DNA of 64,000 nt from NCBI RefSeq assembly GCF_000143415.4, contig NW_003314275.1:1123980-1187979 (forward strand), given 5' to 3'. The DNA comes from Selaginella moellendorffii (lineage: Eukaryota; Streptophyta; Lycopodiopsida; Selaginellales; Selaginellaceae). The translations under genes were made by a program, and so were the position numbers. Position 1 is the first letter of the stretch. Every line of letters starts with the position of its first letter. This document shows positions 9,748 to 22,311 of this stretch, piece by piece. The notes beneath the pieces were generated by a model, which made no database searches, was not told where the DNA came from, and was given only the letters and a program-made list of their open reading frames with translations.

Positions 9748-12700
9748 ATGTGGCGATGGCTGTGCCGACGCGCTCCACGAAGACAGCCGCACCATTTTAG
9801 ATCGGATCCAGTAAGAGTTATAACTGCTCTAGAGCGCACCCAGGTTAAGGTCGAAGTTTGCAGTCAAGTCAAGGTGGACAAAGGCGCTCCTCCTGCACAG
9901 GCCAAGTTTTTGGATCTGCCTGATGATCTTACCGAAGGCTCGGGGAAACCAAACCGAAAGCTTCTAATCCGCAGCTGCTACAGTCCCATCTTTAATCTCG
10001 TTTGGGAGCACAATGAGGTGGAAGCGGAGAGCTTGGATGTTCCTAATGCAGGAGTAGTCTTGCTGGGGAATCCAGGGATAGGGAAGATGGGGTTTTTGTC
10101 TGTCACTATGGAAACTGCTGGCCAAGAGGCACAACATCATCATAAAGCTCCCTACTATGGATAACTACGTATTTGTCCCTTGGAAGCACGACCAGGTTAA
10201 AGTGGAAGGGCACGGTGGTGTAGGTGTGCCCTAGTGGTACTTGGCCAGCCTCAAATTTGTAGAGCAATTAAGTTTAGTATTTTGCAAGGCAACCTTTCTT
10301 TTTCCTTCATGATGGGAAGGGTGAATATTACAATAGTCCTTCATTGTGCAAGATAAAAATTAATTTATACTTCCTAATATATAAATATTTATATATTAAA
10401 AATGTTTTTAATACAACTAATTCAACCACACAAAATCCTTCTTTCCTTCTTTGGATGCCATCCATCATAAATATGCCCCTAATTGATTTTGTTCTAGTCA
10501 TCATCACCATTTAAATAGATGAATATCAAATCATCTAAAGTTTCAATATTTAGAGAGCATCTTGAAATAGTTTTCAGCTGATTTTAATAAGAAAATCCAT
10601 ATTCAGCACAAGTAGTGCTCATAGGTATAAAAAAATGATTTTCCACAGTTCCATCGATGTATCTATCATGGAAATATTATTTGTGCATATCTGCTATTTT
10701 TGTTGGTAGATTACTTTGCATAATAGTTATAAATATTGTGTGCTCTACTTTACATTTTTCCCTATCAATAAAAGCACTAAACTAGTTCAGTAAGATATCT
10801 AGCCATTTGTAAGCGTTGTTATCCAATTCTTCCTCATAATTTGAGTAATTCTTTGAGTTGAACAGTTTTATAGCATTAAACATACTTATATCCTTTCCCA
10901 TTTTGGCTAGCATATTAACATATAGTTTCTGAACACACTCCTTGCTTAAACCTAAGCAAGAGTTCAAGTTACCATTTCTTTTGCTCTCTGGAATAGAAAT
11001 ATAATCTAAGGCATGTTTATGCTGTTCCCCTCTAGTATCTACAAACTTGATAAATCCATCTTTAATAGCCTCCACAAAATTACTGAAATGTTTCATACCA
11101 AAAATCTCTTTTAGAAATTTTCTTTTGATACTTTTTAAAGTACTATCTAAATACTCAACAATGCTAGCAATATCCACAGTTTCAACTTGAAAGATTTTGT
11201 TGAAATTATTCAATTCCAAAAGTATATCAACTAGCATATGGATAGCAAACCACGAGATAACCAAGATACACCATGAATTTGAAGCATACCTAATGTAGAT
11301 ATATTCATAGCATCTTCCAAAAGCCTAAAGGCCAAGAAACATGCAACCATTTATAGATTTAATTGCATAGCTTTTCAACAACCACAAGCTCAAGAAATGC
11401 ATGCATAACTCGCTATACATTTTATCCTTTGTTTGCCTTCAATATCTACATCCAAAGAAAACTAAGTTACCACTTAGTTCTGAATGCTCTATTCTTCTTC
11501 CTCTTCTTATTGGTTAAAGTATCAATTTCTTCTTTTGTTGTTGAAAGATCTCCATCCTCTGATTTGATTTTAGGTCTTTTTCCAGAAAGGGAATCATGAA
11601 GTGGTTGCCTTGCAATATCTTGCTGATCTATCTTTTTTTTTTCCCTCCTATTAGCAATAACAAAGAATGTTTTAATCCCATGTTGTTCTATTGCTACTGC
11701 CCTAGATCTAATCCATGTCAGCTTGGCTATTCTTATAGTATTCTTAATAATATTCAATAGAATATTATCCATACTGCAATGTATAAATTTTCTTTGCCCT
11801 GCAAGTGGCAATGCTAAAATATTTCTGTACTTCATCAGTGCAAAGTGAAAATTGAATACGTCCTTCAAATAGGAAGGCAAATTAGAAACCAGTCTCCAAA
11901 TGCAAGGTAAACATGCCTTTGCAGGGCTTTGCAAGGTGCAAATTTGGCTAATATGTTCATACCGAAAAGGGAGTGGAGTTTGTACTGCAGGTTTTTGCTC
12001 ACGTGCTCATCAAAGAAGGTTAATTATTACGAGTTTGCAAAGGCCAGCAATGTGTACATGCTGTTCAATCCCATCTGGACAGAAGATGAGCTTCTGGCCC
12101 TCAACGAGCACAACTTTGGACATGATCCAGAGGAAGTGCGGAAACACTTCCTCAAATGGGGTGGTACGCCTCTATACGTGCTGGAGAAGGTGTGGCTGGA
12201 AGCGCAGGCAGAGATAAGCCATGCCATTGGACTGGTCAGAGATTTTGACAAGATTATAAAACTCCAGGCACTGCCGGACGATCCAGCTCACAAGCTATGT
12301 TGACGAGACGTTCACATCTTCCCGTTTGGCTCCTGCCAGTGCATATGTTGAAGAGCAATTGCTGTCAAATCTCCCATTACCACGATTGAAGCATTTCTTG
12401 TCAGTGGAGCAACCAGATGGTATCTGGGATATCCAGGCAATGCTGCTAGAGAGCTTTGTTTGCAACATACTCATTCCCAGGGGTGGCAAGTTACAATACA
12501 GGGAGCTGCAACAAGATGGGGAATTCGGACCTGTTTTGGCAGGGAGCTTCCCTAAGGTTGGTCCAAGGTATCATCTGGAACGTAGAGGAGGTGGACATGA
12601 GGCGCAGCAAATTCTATTAGACCATAAGAATGTGCTCTTCAAGCCTTCTTCAGCCAGGAATGTGGACTGGGATTTCATTGTCAATGGAAGTATATATCAG

Positions 12701-13047
12701 GTAACCATAACAAAGAAGTGCGCCTTGGTGCTCAGGCCAGCTGTTGAGAAAGCACTGGACTTCCTGTGAGTTTACTATGGCAAAGGGAAACAAGTTGACT
12801 TCTGCATACTGGTACCGCACTTCAATCTGACATTGACTGGTTCGGTACCATCAAGCTGGAAAAGAGACAAGACAAACAAGGAATGGTCAATGAAATGATG
12901 TACAGAATCAAGAAGTTGAACGTCAAGGTGAAGTTAGTGTTGCTAGACATTGGTGGCATTTGCCCGGCTTACATAGGGACAGGTGTCATTGTTAAAGGAG
13001 ACCACCAGGACGATATCATGTCTTCTATGTGCATGTCTAGGACTTAA
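9748..13047 (+). pseudogene. Crinkler/RHS-like NTPase-nuclease gene, interrupted copy
   Basis: The order is N-terminal region (AKFLDLPDDLTEG; RKLLIRSCYSPIFNLVWEHN), then a Walker A-like AGVVLLGNPGIGKMGF near 10045-10095 (the usual GKS/T serine is methionine), then after a one-base frameshift LLAKRHNIIIKL and a stop near 10230. Coding similarity resumes at 11929 with REWSLYCRFLLTC and NPIWTEDELLALN, then HFLKWGGTPLYVLEKVW, the W-GG-P-R-like helical segment typical of the RHS/Crinkler ATPase C-terminus. From 12326 the nuclease-like region follows (WDFIVNGSIYQVTITKK), and a tail (KLNVKVKLVLLDIGG) ends at 13047. The 1.7 kb in the middle holds foreign AT-rich DNA. Crinkler/RHS proteins are known from oomycetes, kinetoplastids and some plants and fungi; membership here is inferred from motifs. 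Confidence 0.6.
10782..11264 (-). mobile_element. hAT-like transposase remnant
   Basis: A 160-residue open frame contains LLELNNFNKIFQVETVDIAS followed by a long helical, lysine-rich region and ends in EEELDNNAYKWLDILLN. This spacing resembles the part of plant hAT/zinc-finger-862-type transposases upstream of the dimerisation domain. It lies, in opposite orientation, inside the broken Crinkler/RHS-like gene, within an AT-rich block of about 10240-11925. A second minus-strand open frame at 11467-11934 carries a basic tail (KKRKKNRAF) and may belong to the same insertion. No terminal inverted repeats or target duplications were located. Confidence 0.45.
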
Positions 13048-13116
13048 TACTCAAAGGCTATGTAGGACATCCATCCGGGCATGCACGATGATAATGGATG
13101 AGACACATGCGATTCA

Positions 13117-13636
13117 ATGAGATGGTTTTCAGACTTTGGTATTGTGCCCGGGATTGAGCATTACAATTGCATGATTGGGAAAGAACTTATGGAGACCATG
13201 CCCTGTGAGCAGGAGGCAAGAATTTGGATGACTTTTTTCTCTTCCTGCAGGAAGCATATAAATGCTGAACACGGAAAATACGCTGCAGAACATATATTTA
13301 CCATCGACCTAAACAATGGCACCCCGTACATTATCCTCACGGAGATATATGGGAAAAGTGGAAGGATATATGAGATTAAGAAAGATGGTGAAAGAGAAGG
13401 GCTTGAAGAAGCTCCAAGTTGGTGGAAAGATGCACCCATTTCATGTGTGGGATTGGTCTCATCCTAATATAAAAGAAATACAAGGTGAGCTCACGAGGTT
13501 GGTTGTGAAAGAACTTTTGGCACGCCAATTGCAACAAAGAGGAGAAGGTTGCAATTGCATACCATTGCTTCAAGAATTTCACAAACCTAGTGTTCTTGTC
13601 AGTAATAACATGGAGATTGCCATGCCTCATTTCTGA
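13117..13636 (+). pseudogene. PPR protein C-terminal (E/DYW-type) fragment
   Basis: The open frame reads GIEHYNCMIGKELMETMPCE and then CRKHINAEHGKYAAEHIF, NNGTPYIILTEIYGKSGR, which is the E-domain end of plant PLS-class PPR proteins. It shifts frame near 13375 and continues KEKGLKKLQVGGKMHPFHVWDWSHPNIKEIQGEL in a second frame, matching the stretch that leads into a DYW domain. No PPR repeats precede it and the DYW deaminase core is absent. It is an isolated, frameshifted piece of an organellar RNA-editing type gene. Confidence 0.75.
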
Positions 13637-14220
13637 AAAAGAAAGAGGATCTTGGTCAAGATGGTCAGCAACTTCACTGTTTCAAAGGTGGCTGTTCTTG
13701 TGATGCATGGTAATTTTTGCTGTTTTATGTTCCACAATATATTCTAAATTTTTTAAAGTTCAGTTTTGACAATCTCAAATTTACCCAGTGGTAAACAGCA
13801 GATTGTAGCCAGGTCTCGAGAATTTTTAGGCTCTGCGACTTATAATATTGAGAATAAGCGACAAAGCACGTCACAGACTCCATTCTTGGTTGTTGCAGCA
13901 TCCGACTCCTTACTCACACCTCGATTCACTGGCCAGGGCAAGCACTTGCATTTGTTCAGAACTGGTGATGATCCTTGACACTGGGCCTGGACTTAAATGA
14001 AATTCTCAAGACAGCCACATTAGCAAGTTAAACTGAAAATCCTGCAAGCACTCTCGAGAAAGTCGAAGATGTCAACCATGTTATCAACATGTGCCCCACA
14101 TACAATCACATGCCGGTGCAATGGGGGTCAAATCTGCATGTCTGTGGGCAAACAAACTCTGTGCAAGGGCAACCATCATCTCACTGGTCTAATGTGGGAG
14201 GGGGCACGGTGAGAAAACAT

Positions 14221-14247
14221 GAATGAATGAATGAATAAATGAATGAT
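14221..14247. repeat. Tetranucleotide microsatellite (GAAT)n
   Basis: About six GAAT/ATGA units with one imperfect AATA unit. Confidence 0.8.
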
Positions 14248-14394
14248 TGGGTAGAATTACTATTTATCTGCTAGAGCTTGATGGGGGTCGGATAAATTCT
14301 GGTTGCAAAACCATAGGCGCAAAGATTTATTAGCTTATGTAAACTTAGTTGACAAAATAAACTTTAATAAGAAGCTGAGCAAATTAAATATATA

Positions 14395-14512
14395 ATATAT
14401 ATCTCTTTTCTCTTTTCTTGTGTGGCACCTAACTCTCCGCTTCTTTTCAACCTCTTGGAAAGAAGTGTAAAATTAGGTGCCACATAGGAGAGAGAAAAGA
14501 GATATTTATTAA
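14395..14512. repeat. Fold-back (MITE-like) inverted repeat
   Basis: The left arm (ATATCTCTTTTCTCTTTT, then GTGTGGCACCTAA) is mirrored by the right arm (TTAGGTGCCACATAGGAGAG, then AAAAGAGATAT). The arms are about 40-45 bp, around a spacer of roughly 30 bp. AT-rich flanks ATTAAAT occur on both sides but are too simple to prove a target duplication. Confidence 0.6.
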
Positions 14513-14750
14513 ATTTTAAAGATATCAAATTTAAAGATACAGCCGAATAATACAATCCATTATTACAATTAATTAAAAGGGACAGAAGGGCGGGAAGAAG
14601 TTAAAACATGGTGTAAATTTATAATTTTTAATCATGTAATATTTTTTTGTAATGCAAACCTATTAACATTTGCACACTCGTCGGCGGTTCCAATCTCCCG
14701 CGACACCTCTTACTGGGAGCCCGAGAGGTTTTGTTTTCGTCGCTCCAGCC

Positions 14751-16830
14751 ATGCTTGTCGAGTATGGCTCCTCCTCCGAATCCGAGGACGAGTACGATGA
14801 CTCGCTATCCTTCTCTTTCGATGTTGAGGACGGTTACAAGGTATTGGATTCTCCCTTGTATTCTTGCCCTCTTTTCAATCTCTTTTTCACGATCAGATGG
14901 CTGACGACACCGCGAGCAGCGCGATCCCTCGATCCAGCAGAAACGAGCTGCGGGCGATGGGGTTCTCATCATCGCTCATCGATCGCGCCATGGAGATTTC
15001 GGGTAATCCTCAGCTTTTTTCTTCCTGGAGCTTGACTCTTCTCTAGATTGCGGCAGCGTGGAGGATCTCGCGTCAAAGATCCTCGCAATGCAGGTAGGCT
15101 CCAGAGTGTTTTTTCCTTCCTTTTCGATGGACAAGGTGATCATCGCAGGAGCACACCTCTCTCGAAGATATTTTCAGGGGCAAACTTTCGGAAGAGATGA
15201 TCACGAACGCTCGCAAGGAATGTGGTAAGCGAGCTTTTCTCTTACGTTGTTCTTTCTTTTCTTGTGCTTTGCAAGCGAAGCTTATGACTTACATTCCCTT
15301 TATCTTTCTTTTTCATAGGTGCCAATGCCCAAGACTCAGCCATAGCTGATTACATTTTTTCGCAGCATCCAGATCTGCTTCGAGCAGAGGTAAGTTCGCG
15401 ACAACGTTTTAGTCGTTCTTCATTTTTCGTTTTTTTGCGTAGGAGGCATCGGACAAACATCTACATGGTAGACTCAAATCCATGGGCTTTTCAGACGAGC
15501 AGATAGCGAATGCGCTCGGATTGTTCGGTAACCGATGATCATGCTTGCTACTTTTGTATTCATTGATTTCTGTAGGAAACGATGCGAAGCTCGAGGACGT
15601 CGTCGAGCATATCTTCGCCAAGGAAGCCGCACCACGGCTTGAAGAAAAACCAGACCTTGCAAGGATCTACCGAGAGTGGGACGAAGAATCAAGGCCAGGA
15701 AGCAGCAGCCGGAGAGTTGACACCACGGACGGGAAAAGGAAACGAGAAGACGATACCTTCTTCGCCAACTTCGACGACTTGGAGGACAACTTCGATGGCT
15801 TCCTGCCGGAGCAGCGAAACCAAGGCGATGGGATGGGCTTTGGCATACCGGGGCAGCCACCCAGATCAAGAACGCTGCCATCTTCCAGTCTCCCTCCACC
15901 GTTCTTCTACTTCGAGAACGTAGCGGTCATGCCTCGCGGGAGCTGGGAGGACTCGACGGCATCGAGCCAGAGCTCGTCAACTCCAAATGGTTTTGCGCTG
16001 CGTCCAGGCCGCGAGGCTACGTCCACAACCTCCCCGTCAAAGGAAGAAGGGCGCTGCATCCGGGACCGATGACGATCCAGGAGCTCGTCCCAGGGATGGA
16101 GAACGTCCGGCCGCCGTGGGACAAGCGCGTCAAGCTCAACTGCATCACCACCTCGAGCGACCGAGCTGCTCGCGTTCAGGCCAGCGCCGAGGCGTTCTAC
16201 AACGACGACGACGTCGATCCTCAAGTCTTCCTCGACATGAAGAGAGCCAACCTCGTCTGGCGCGGCCGGGGGATCCTGGCGCCGCTCGAAGTCCAGGAGC
16301 TGGAAGTAGTGCAAGGCTTCGACGTCGGGCACACGAGCTCCGGCCAGTCCCCGGCCGAGCGGATCAAAGCTCTCGGGAACGCCATGCAAGTCCACACGGT
16401 GGCATGGCATCTCTCGGTGCTGGGGGAGCTCTTCCCATCCGGTATCCGGGTCCTCTCGCTCTTCTCGGGGATCGGCGGCATCGAGGTGGCGTTGGAGAAG
16501 CTCGGTATTCCAATCAAGTTCCTCGTGAGCGTCGAAACCAGCGCGGACTGCCACCGAGTTCTGCGCAGCTGGTGGCATAGAACCAGGCAGCGAGGAACAC
16601 ATATCGTCTTGGGCGACGTGACGGAGCTGTCTCGAGAGAGGATCGAGGAGCTCGCTGCTCGAGCCGGGGGTGGCTTCGATCTGGTGGCCGGTGGAAGCCC
16701 GTGCAACAACTTCTCGGGTAACAACAGGACTTCTCGGACTGGGATCACTGGCGATAAGTCGCGGCTCTTCTTCGACTACGTGAGGATTCTCACCACGGTG
16801 AGAAGCATCATGGCCAAGTCGGCGTCGTGA
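14751..16830 (+). CDS. DRM: DRM-type de novo DNA (cytosine-5) methyltransferase, with one frameshift
   Basis: Domains-rearranged methyltransferases carry out RNA-directed de novo DNA methylation in plant nuclei. Seven exons are readable: 14751-14840, 14897-15002, 15047-15093, 15149-15224, 15319-15389, 15443-15527 and 15576-16830. UBA-like motifs appear at RNELRAMGFSSSLIDRAMEI and LKSMGFSDEQIANALGLFG. The catalytic part has the permuted order typical of DRM: motifs VI-X first (KLNCITTS; IKALGNAMQVHTVAWHLSVL), then motif I (RVLSLFSGIGGIEVALEKLG) and motif IV with catalytic Cys (GGSPCNNFSGNNR), ending FFDYVRIL. Exon lengths sum to 1730 nt, one short of a multiple of three. The reading frame breaks near 15949 between PRGSWE and LDGIEPELVNSKWFC. 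Either the assembly lacks one base or the gene is recently disabled. Expected length is about 576 residues. Confidence 0.88.
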
Positions 16831-16904
16831 TCGAATCCACCAGGCAAGTTCTTTTTTGGTCGCGGTCTTTGCTACAAGATTTTCCTTTTTTCAGCATGGC
16901 TGCC

Positions 16905-17470
16905 AAATCGTTTTTTGATCTAACTTTGACAGATTTTCCAGCTTTGTGGTAATACTTTGATAACTAGATCTTTTCTTTGGTTTGATCTTCGAGATTCGGA
17001 TTGATCTGATCACAGAGACGCATAGAAAAGTCGTGTTTTCGTCCAGGCCGACTCTTTGACGAAATTTTCTTTTCTTTTTCATCATGTGATCTTTGCAAAA
17101 TCGTTTTATGATCATAGCGAATTTGACACGATTTTCGCACTGAATCTTTTCTTCGGTTTGAACTTCGAGAAATTGATTGATGTGATCACAGAGACGCATG
17201 GAAAAGTCGTAGTTTTCGTGAACTCTTTGACAAAATTTTCCTTGTGATCACGGCGTTGATTGACAGTTTGCCAAGATTTGTGACGATTTTCGTTTTTTGA
17301 CCGCCGAATCTTTTCTTTGGTTTGATCTTCAAGAATTTGATTGATGTGATCATAGAGACGCATGGACAAGTCGTGGTTTTGCCGAATCCAAGCGGTTCTT
17401 GACGAGATTTTCTTTTTCTCACCACAGCAAAGTCGCGATCCCTTCAGAAAAATCGTTTTTTGATCACTAG
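16905..17470. repeat. Tandem repeat, three units of 164-176 bp
   Basis: The block ATCTTTTCTTTGG followed by TTTGATCTTCGAGA and GATGTGATCACAGAGACGCA starts at 16968, 17144 and 17308. Units are about 85-90% alike by eye, contain repeated GATCACAG motifs, and start just after the DRM stop codon. Partial units extend on both sides. No protein-coding signal is convincing. Confidence 0.8.
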
Positions 17471-18095
17471 TAAACTAACATTAATTTTCGAGCTTGGTGA
17501 CAAACTTTGATCACTAAATCAAAGAATTTTCTTGAGTGGAACCATGTGAAACACAGCTACGCACTTCTTGTACTTTGTTCTGTCAATCAATCAATCATGC
17601 AAATCGATCCAAACGCTTTACATCATTGTTTTCTTCAGTGTGCTCCAATTCATCTATAACTTTACAAAAGAAAGAGAGTAATAAAACAAACGAGCAGCCA
17701 CTGCACGCTTCTTCTTCTCCTACAACATGAATGAATCAAAAATGGAACCTGGGTGGATCAAACTCTCGCGTATCTTCGTCTTCACCATCTTCTCGCAGAG
17801 AGAAATCTCTCCACCAAGCTCAGTAGCTGCTCAGCGTAATCGCTCGTCATCGTTCGTAGTCGTCATCATCGTACAAATCCTTGGCCCTGTCGTCCCCGGC
17901 AGCTCTGCGAGCGAAGAAATCCACCATAGAATAGTGTGAGCTATGCCGCAAAACGAAATGGCCCGACCGAAAAGAAACAAGGGGGAAGAAAAGAAAAAAA
18001 AAGAATAGTATGTGCCTCGAATCCAAAATGCTTTCCCGTGCTCTGTACTGTGTGTGGGTGTGTGTAGTTTTGGCCATGCGTTGCCTGTTCGAAGT
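17471..18095. other. Intergenic between convergent genes
   Basis: Nothing beyond short chance ORFs is visible. It must hold the 3' ends of the DRM and glycosyltransferase transcripts, which converge here. Confidence 0.5.
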
Positions 18096-19651
18096 TTAGG
18101 GAGGACCTGCTCGACGATTTCCTGTGCTCCAAATTCTCTCTTCGTCCAGTTCTTTGAGAATCTTCTTCATCCAAGTCTTCTTGTCGCTTAAACCTGCTAG
18201 ATGGACCATGAAGTCCCCCTTGGCATAAACTCCTGGACGAAGAAAGTGTCATGAGAATCTCGCAATGAAAGAAAAGAGAGAAAGCTCTTACCATGCCAGA
18301 CCGACTTTGTCCACGAGATCAAGCGATGGCCGTTCTTCCAGGAGGGTCTCCACAAGTTGGAGTTGAAGAGGCACTGCATAGGCGCTACGCGTACGTGAGT
18401 CCTTTTCTCTGCTGCATCCATGCTCCGGATTAAATGCTTCAGGGCGTCGTTGTCGCCGCTTTTACTGTGGCCGAAGGGTTTAATAAACGCCGTCTGGTTC
18501 CACCACAGTTCCAGAAACTGTTGACTCCACTCCGAGTTGCGGAAGAAAAACATGCCTGCACGGGAAGAAACAGTGGGCTTCAGGACACGGTCTCCGAGAA
18601 AAGAGGCAGCGTAAGAACAGTGCAGAAGGTAAAACAATAAAAGGAAAGTGGTGTGATGCTACTATTCGCGACGAGACAAAAAGGAAACAATTTTACCTGC
18701 ATTGACGCCAGTAACGTCTTCCGTAACGATGAAATCTGGCATGTCTTGAAACTCCACGTCGCCAACGACCGAATTCACAATATCCTCCTGGTAAGTTACG
18801 CAGAAAGGTCAGTTAAGTTTCTTAGCAAGCCAGAAAAAAAAGAAAAAAGAAAAAAGCTAGAGCGTAGTGCTTGCTTGATCACACTAAAACAAATGCCTTG
18901 AGTTGCGAGATCATGATGCTTACCAGAGAAATCGTCGGATTAGTCACTAGAGAATCCTGGAAGAAATCCATCACCAGCACGGCAGCGAGCACGAAGAAAA
19001 AAAAGAAAACATTAATATCAGTAAGACACGAGTCGCGAGAGATAAAGCAAGAATCGTTCTCACCGCGTCATTCCAGAAGACCCACTCATAGCTCGCCAAG
19101 TGCTTGCGTACTGCGAGGATCTTGCTCCAGCTGGGAGGCCGGCTCCTGTCCAGGCAATCGCTCGCATCGATGAAGTCATAACCGTGAAGATCCACATACG
19201 CCCTCTTGTTTGGCGTCACCAGCTCCATGAGCCCCTCGAACGATCTGTGCGGGACGCTGGAGGAGCCATCGGAGCACGTCACCATGGCGAACCTATACGT
19301 GCGTGAAGAAGGAGGAATCATCGAGGACGAGGAAGCGGCGACGCACTGGCGGCCCAGATCGTTGGCCCTGAGCAGCAGCACGCCCGATCCATAGATGAAG
19401 GCCGAGGAGAGGAGGAAGGCCACGGCGGCGAAGAGCAGCAGCAGGCGCGCGAAATTGAGCGACGAGACGAACCAGCTATGCCGGAAATCCGCGTCTTGGA
19501 GGAGGAGCCTCTTGGTGTCGGCGTCGGTGTAGCGCGTGCTGGCGCAGTCCTTGAGGACCTTCTTCTGGAAGAAGATCGTGGATTCCCCCGGGCAGTCGGA
19601 TTCATTCCCTGTGACATTCCTCCGCTGGGGGCAAATCCCACTCACGCCCAT
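18096..19651 (-). CDS. GT34-like (GMA12/MNN10 family) type II membrane glycosyltransferase
   Basis: Five exons on the minus strand (19651-19064, 18956-18924, 18787-18697, 18555-18292, 18232-18096) add up to 1113 nt, about 370 residues. A membrane anchor (ARLLLLFAAVAFLLSSAFIY) lies near residues 60-80, as in Golgi type II enzymes. The catalytic domain starts at RFAMVTCSDG and shows NKRAYVDLHGYDF, RPPSWSKILAVRKHL, a D-A-D metal-binding motif split by intron 1 (WNDA/DSLVTNP), VTGVNAGMFFFRNS, GDNDALKHLI and CLFNSNLW. These fit the galactosyl/xylosyltransferase GT34 family acting on cell-wall polysaccharides; the exact substrate is unknown. The start at 19651 is the first Met with normal composition; an upstream Met at 19915 is in frame but its extension looks non-coding. 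It is divergent from COQ5. Confidence 0.85.
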
Positions 19652-20556
19652 TCCCGGAAGAGCCCAAAAAGGCCCAAAATATTTCCACCAGGAGGGTGAG
19701 CAAAGAGGGGGGGAGAAATCACTGCCGCGCTGCTGCCCGGCCGCGCAATCGGTGCCGCCGCCGCTCCTCCTGTGCAATCTTTGCCCCGCTAGGAACCATA
19801 AATCGCGAAATCGAGCAGGAAATCCCGATGAACAATGCCCCCCGGGAGCTGCGAATGCTAGATCCAATGTGGAAGCGATGGAGCTGCTTATAGGCGGATA
19901 GACGCCAAAAATCACACCTTGGAGACTCCGAGCTATGGCGGAAGCGTCGATCCTGTCGCTGGGATCCCGGAAAACCCTATAGCCCTAAATGGGAAATAAG
20001 AGAAGGCAAGGTAAGATGGAAGAAATATTCGCCTGGGCGTGGCCGAATATGCTCCATTACCTCGTTGGCACGCTGACGCGGCATAGCGCCAACGGTAGGA
20101 TCCAGTTAGGGCGTGACTAGGTCAAGACGACATGGATTTACGCGCAGTCTTCGTCTATGTTGTAGGCGAGGACGAAGCCCTTTGGGAATTTTCCAAAGCT
20201 TTTAAAAGTTTTACGCGACCATTTCCACGAGGCTAGGAGGAAGAGAAGATTCAACGCGTGTCTGACAGACACGTGGCCGGTGAATAGTCCGAGCCGTATA
20301 CGTCACCGTGTCCACTACGCCGGGCTAACAAAACAAGGAGAAATCTGTATTGTTTGGGGATTGTTTTGTTTATTAGGGCGCTCATGCATGGTTTCTTTGG
20401 ATTGCCCGCCAATGAATGTGAGTTGGAGGAAGATGCCAAGGCATGCTAGGCTGGGACAGCCAAGGGGCATATTCCTGGCATTGTCCACCTGGCGTTTTAG
20501 GGCAATTCCGTGGTTTAGGGTTTAAGCCCGGGATTTTAGGGTTCTTGGACAGGGGC
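19652..20556. promoter_or_regulatory. Divergent intergenic region between the glycosyltransferase and COQ5
   Basis: About 0.9 kb separates two oppositely oriented start codons, so both 5' leaders and promoters must be here. No distinct TATA pair could be assigned with confidence. A GC-rich part at 19700-19900 is probably the glycosyltransferase leader. Confidence 0.4.
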
Positions 20557-21818
<1,262 letters not shown>

Positions 21819-22311
21819 TATTTTCTAGACAAAGTTTTGGAATAGTCGATTAGATTTTATTTACGTTAGAGACGACTGTTAAGGGACAAAAATTCGTGGA
21901 TCTCGAGAAATTCTCTGGCCATGGGTGGAACTGGTCTCCAATTCTTGGAGAGCTGCTGGAGTGATGGCTGCTCTACCCTGTTTTACATACAACAATTGTT
22001 GTTGAAGAAGTCACAATGTAGAGGAGCATGAAATATTTGAACTAGTGATATAGTTGAGTAAGGTAGCATCTATTGACAAGTTATGCCGCTCCACAATAGC
22101 ATCGCTCATGGTTAGCTGCAAGACAAAGTCATAGTCAATAAAAGTCAAGGTGTTGAATTCAACTGAGCTACAGGCCTTGTAGCAAGTGGCTCCATAATCG
22201 GGGATAACCATCACTTTTTCAAATGGAGAATGAGCCCCAACAGGCGCTGTGGTGAGTGCTCCATCTCTTCGAGTCAGTGTTGGATCTGTTTGTTTGTCGC
22301 GCTTAAAAGGG
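21819..22311. other. COQ5 3' flank with an unidentified minus-strand open segment
   Basis: The minus strand of about 22030-22260 is open and shows FEKVMVIPDYGATCYKACSS and FIDYDFVLQLTMSDAIVERH. It has coding-like composition, but I recognise no family. It directly abuts the P450 fragment. Confidence 0.35.

Larger units (their letters stand above)
13637..14750. other. Intergenic, no gene supported
   Basis: This region separates the PPR fragment from the DRM gene. It contains a short tetranucleotide repeat at 14221-14247 and a fold-back sequence at 14395-14512, listed separately. A small open frame at 13766-13978 has no motif I recognise. The 110 bp before the DRM start codon are richer in GC and are presumably its 5' leader. 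Confidence 0.5.

Noticed and set aside
15907-16602. 231-codon minus-strand ORF
   Set aside because: It is the shadow of the GC-rich DRM catalytic exon, which has matching family motifs on the plus strand.
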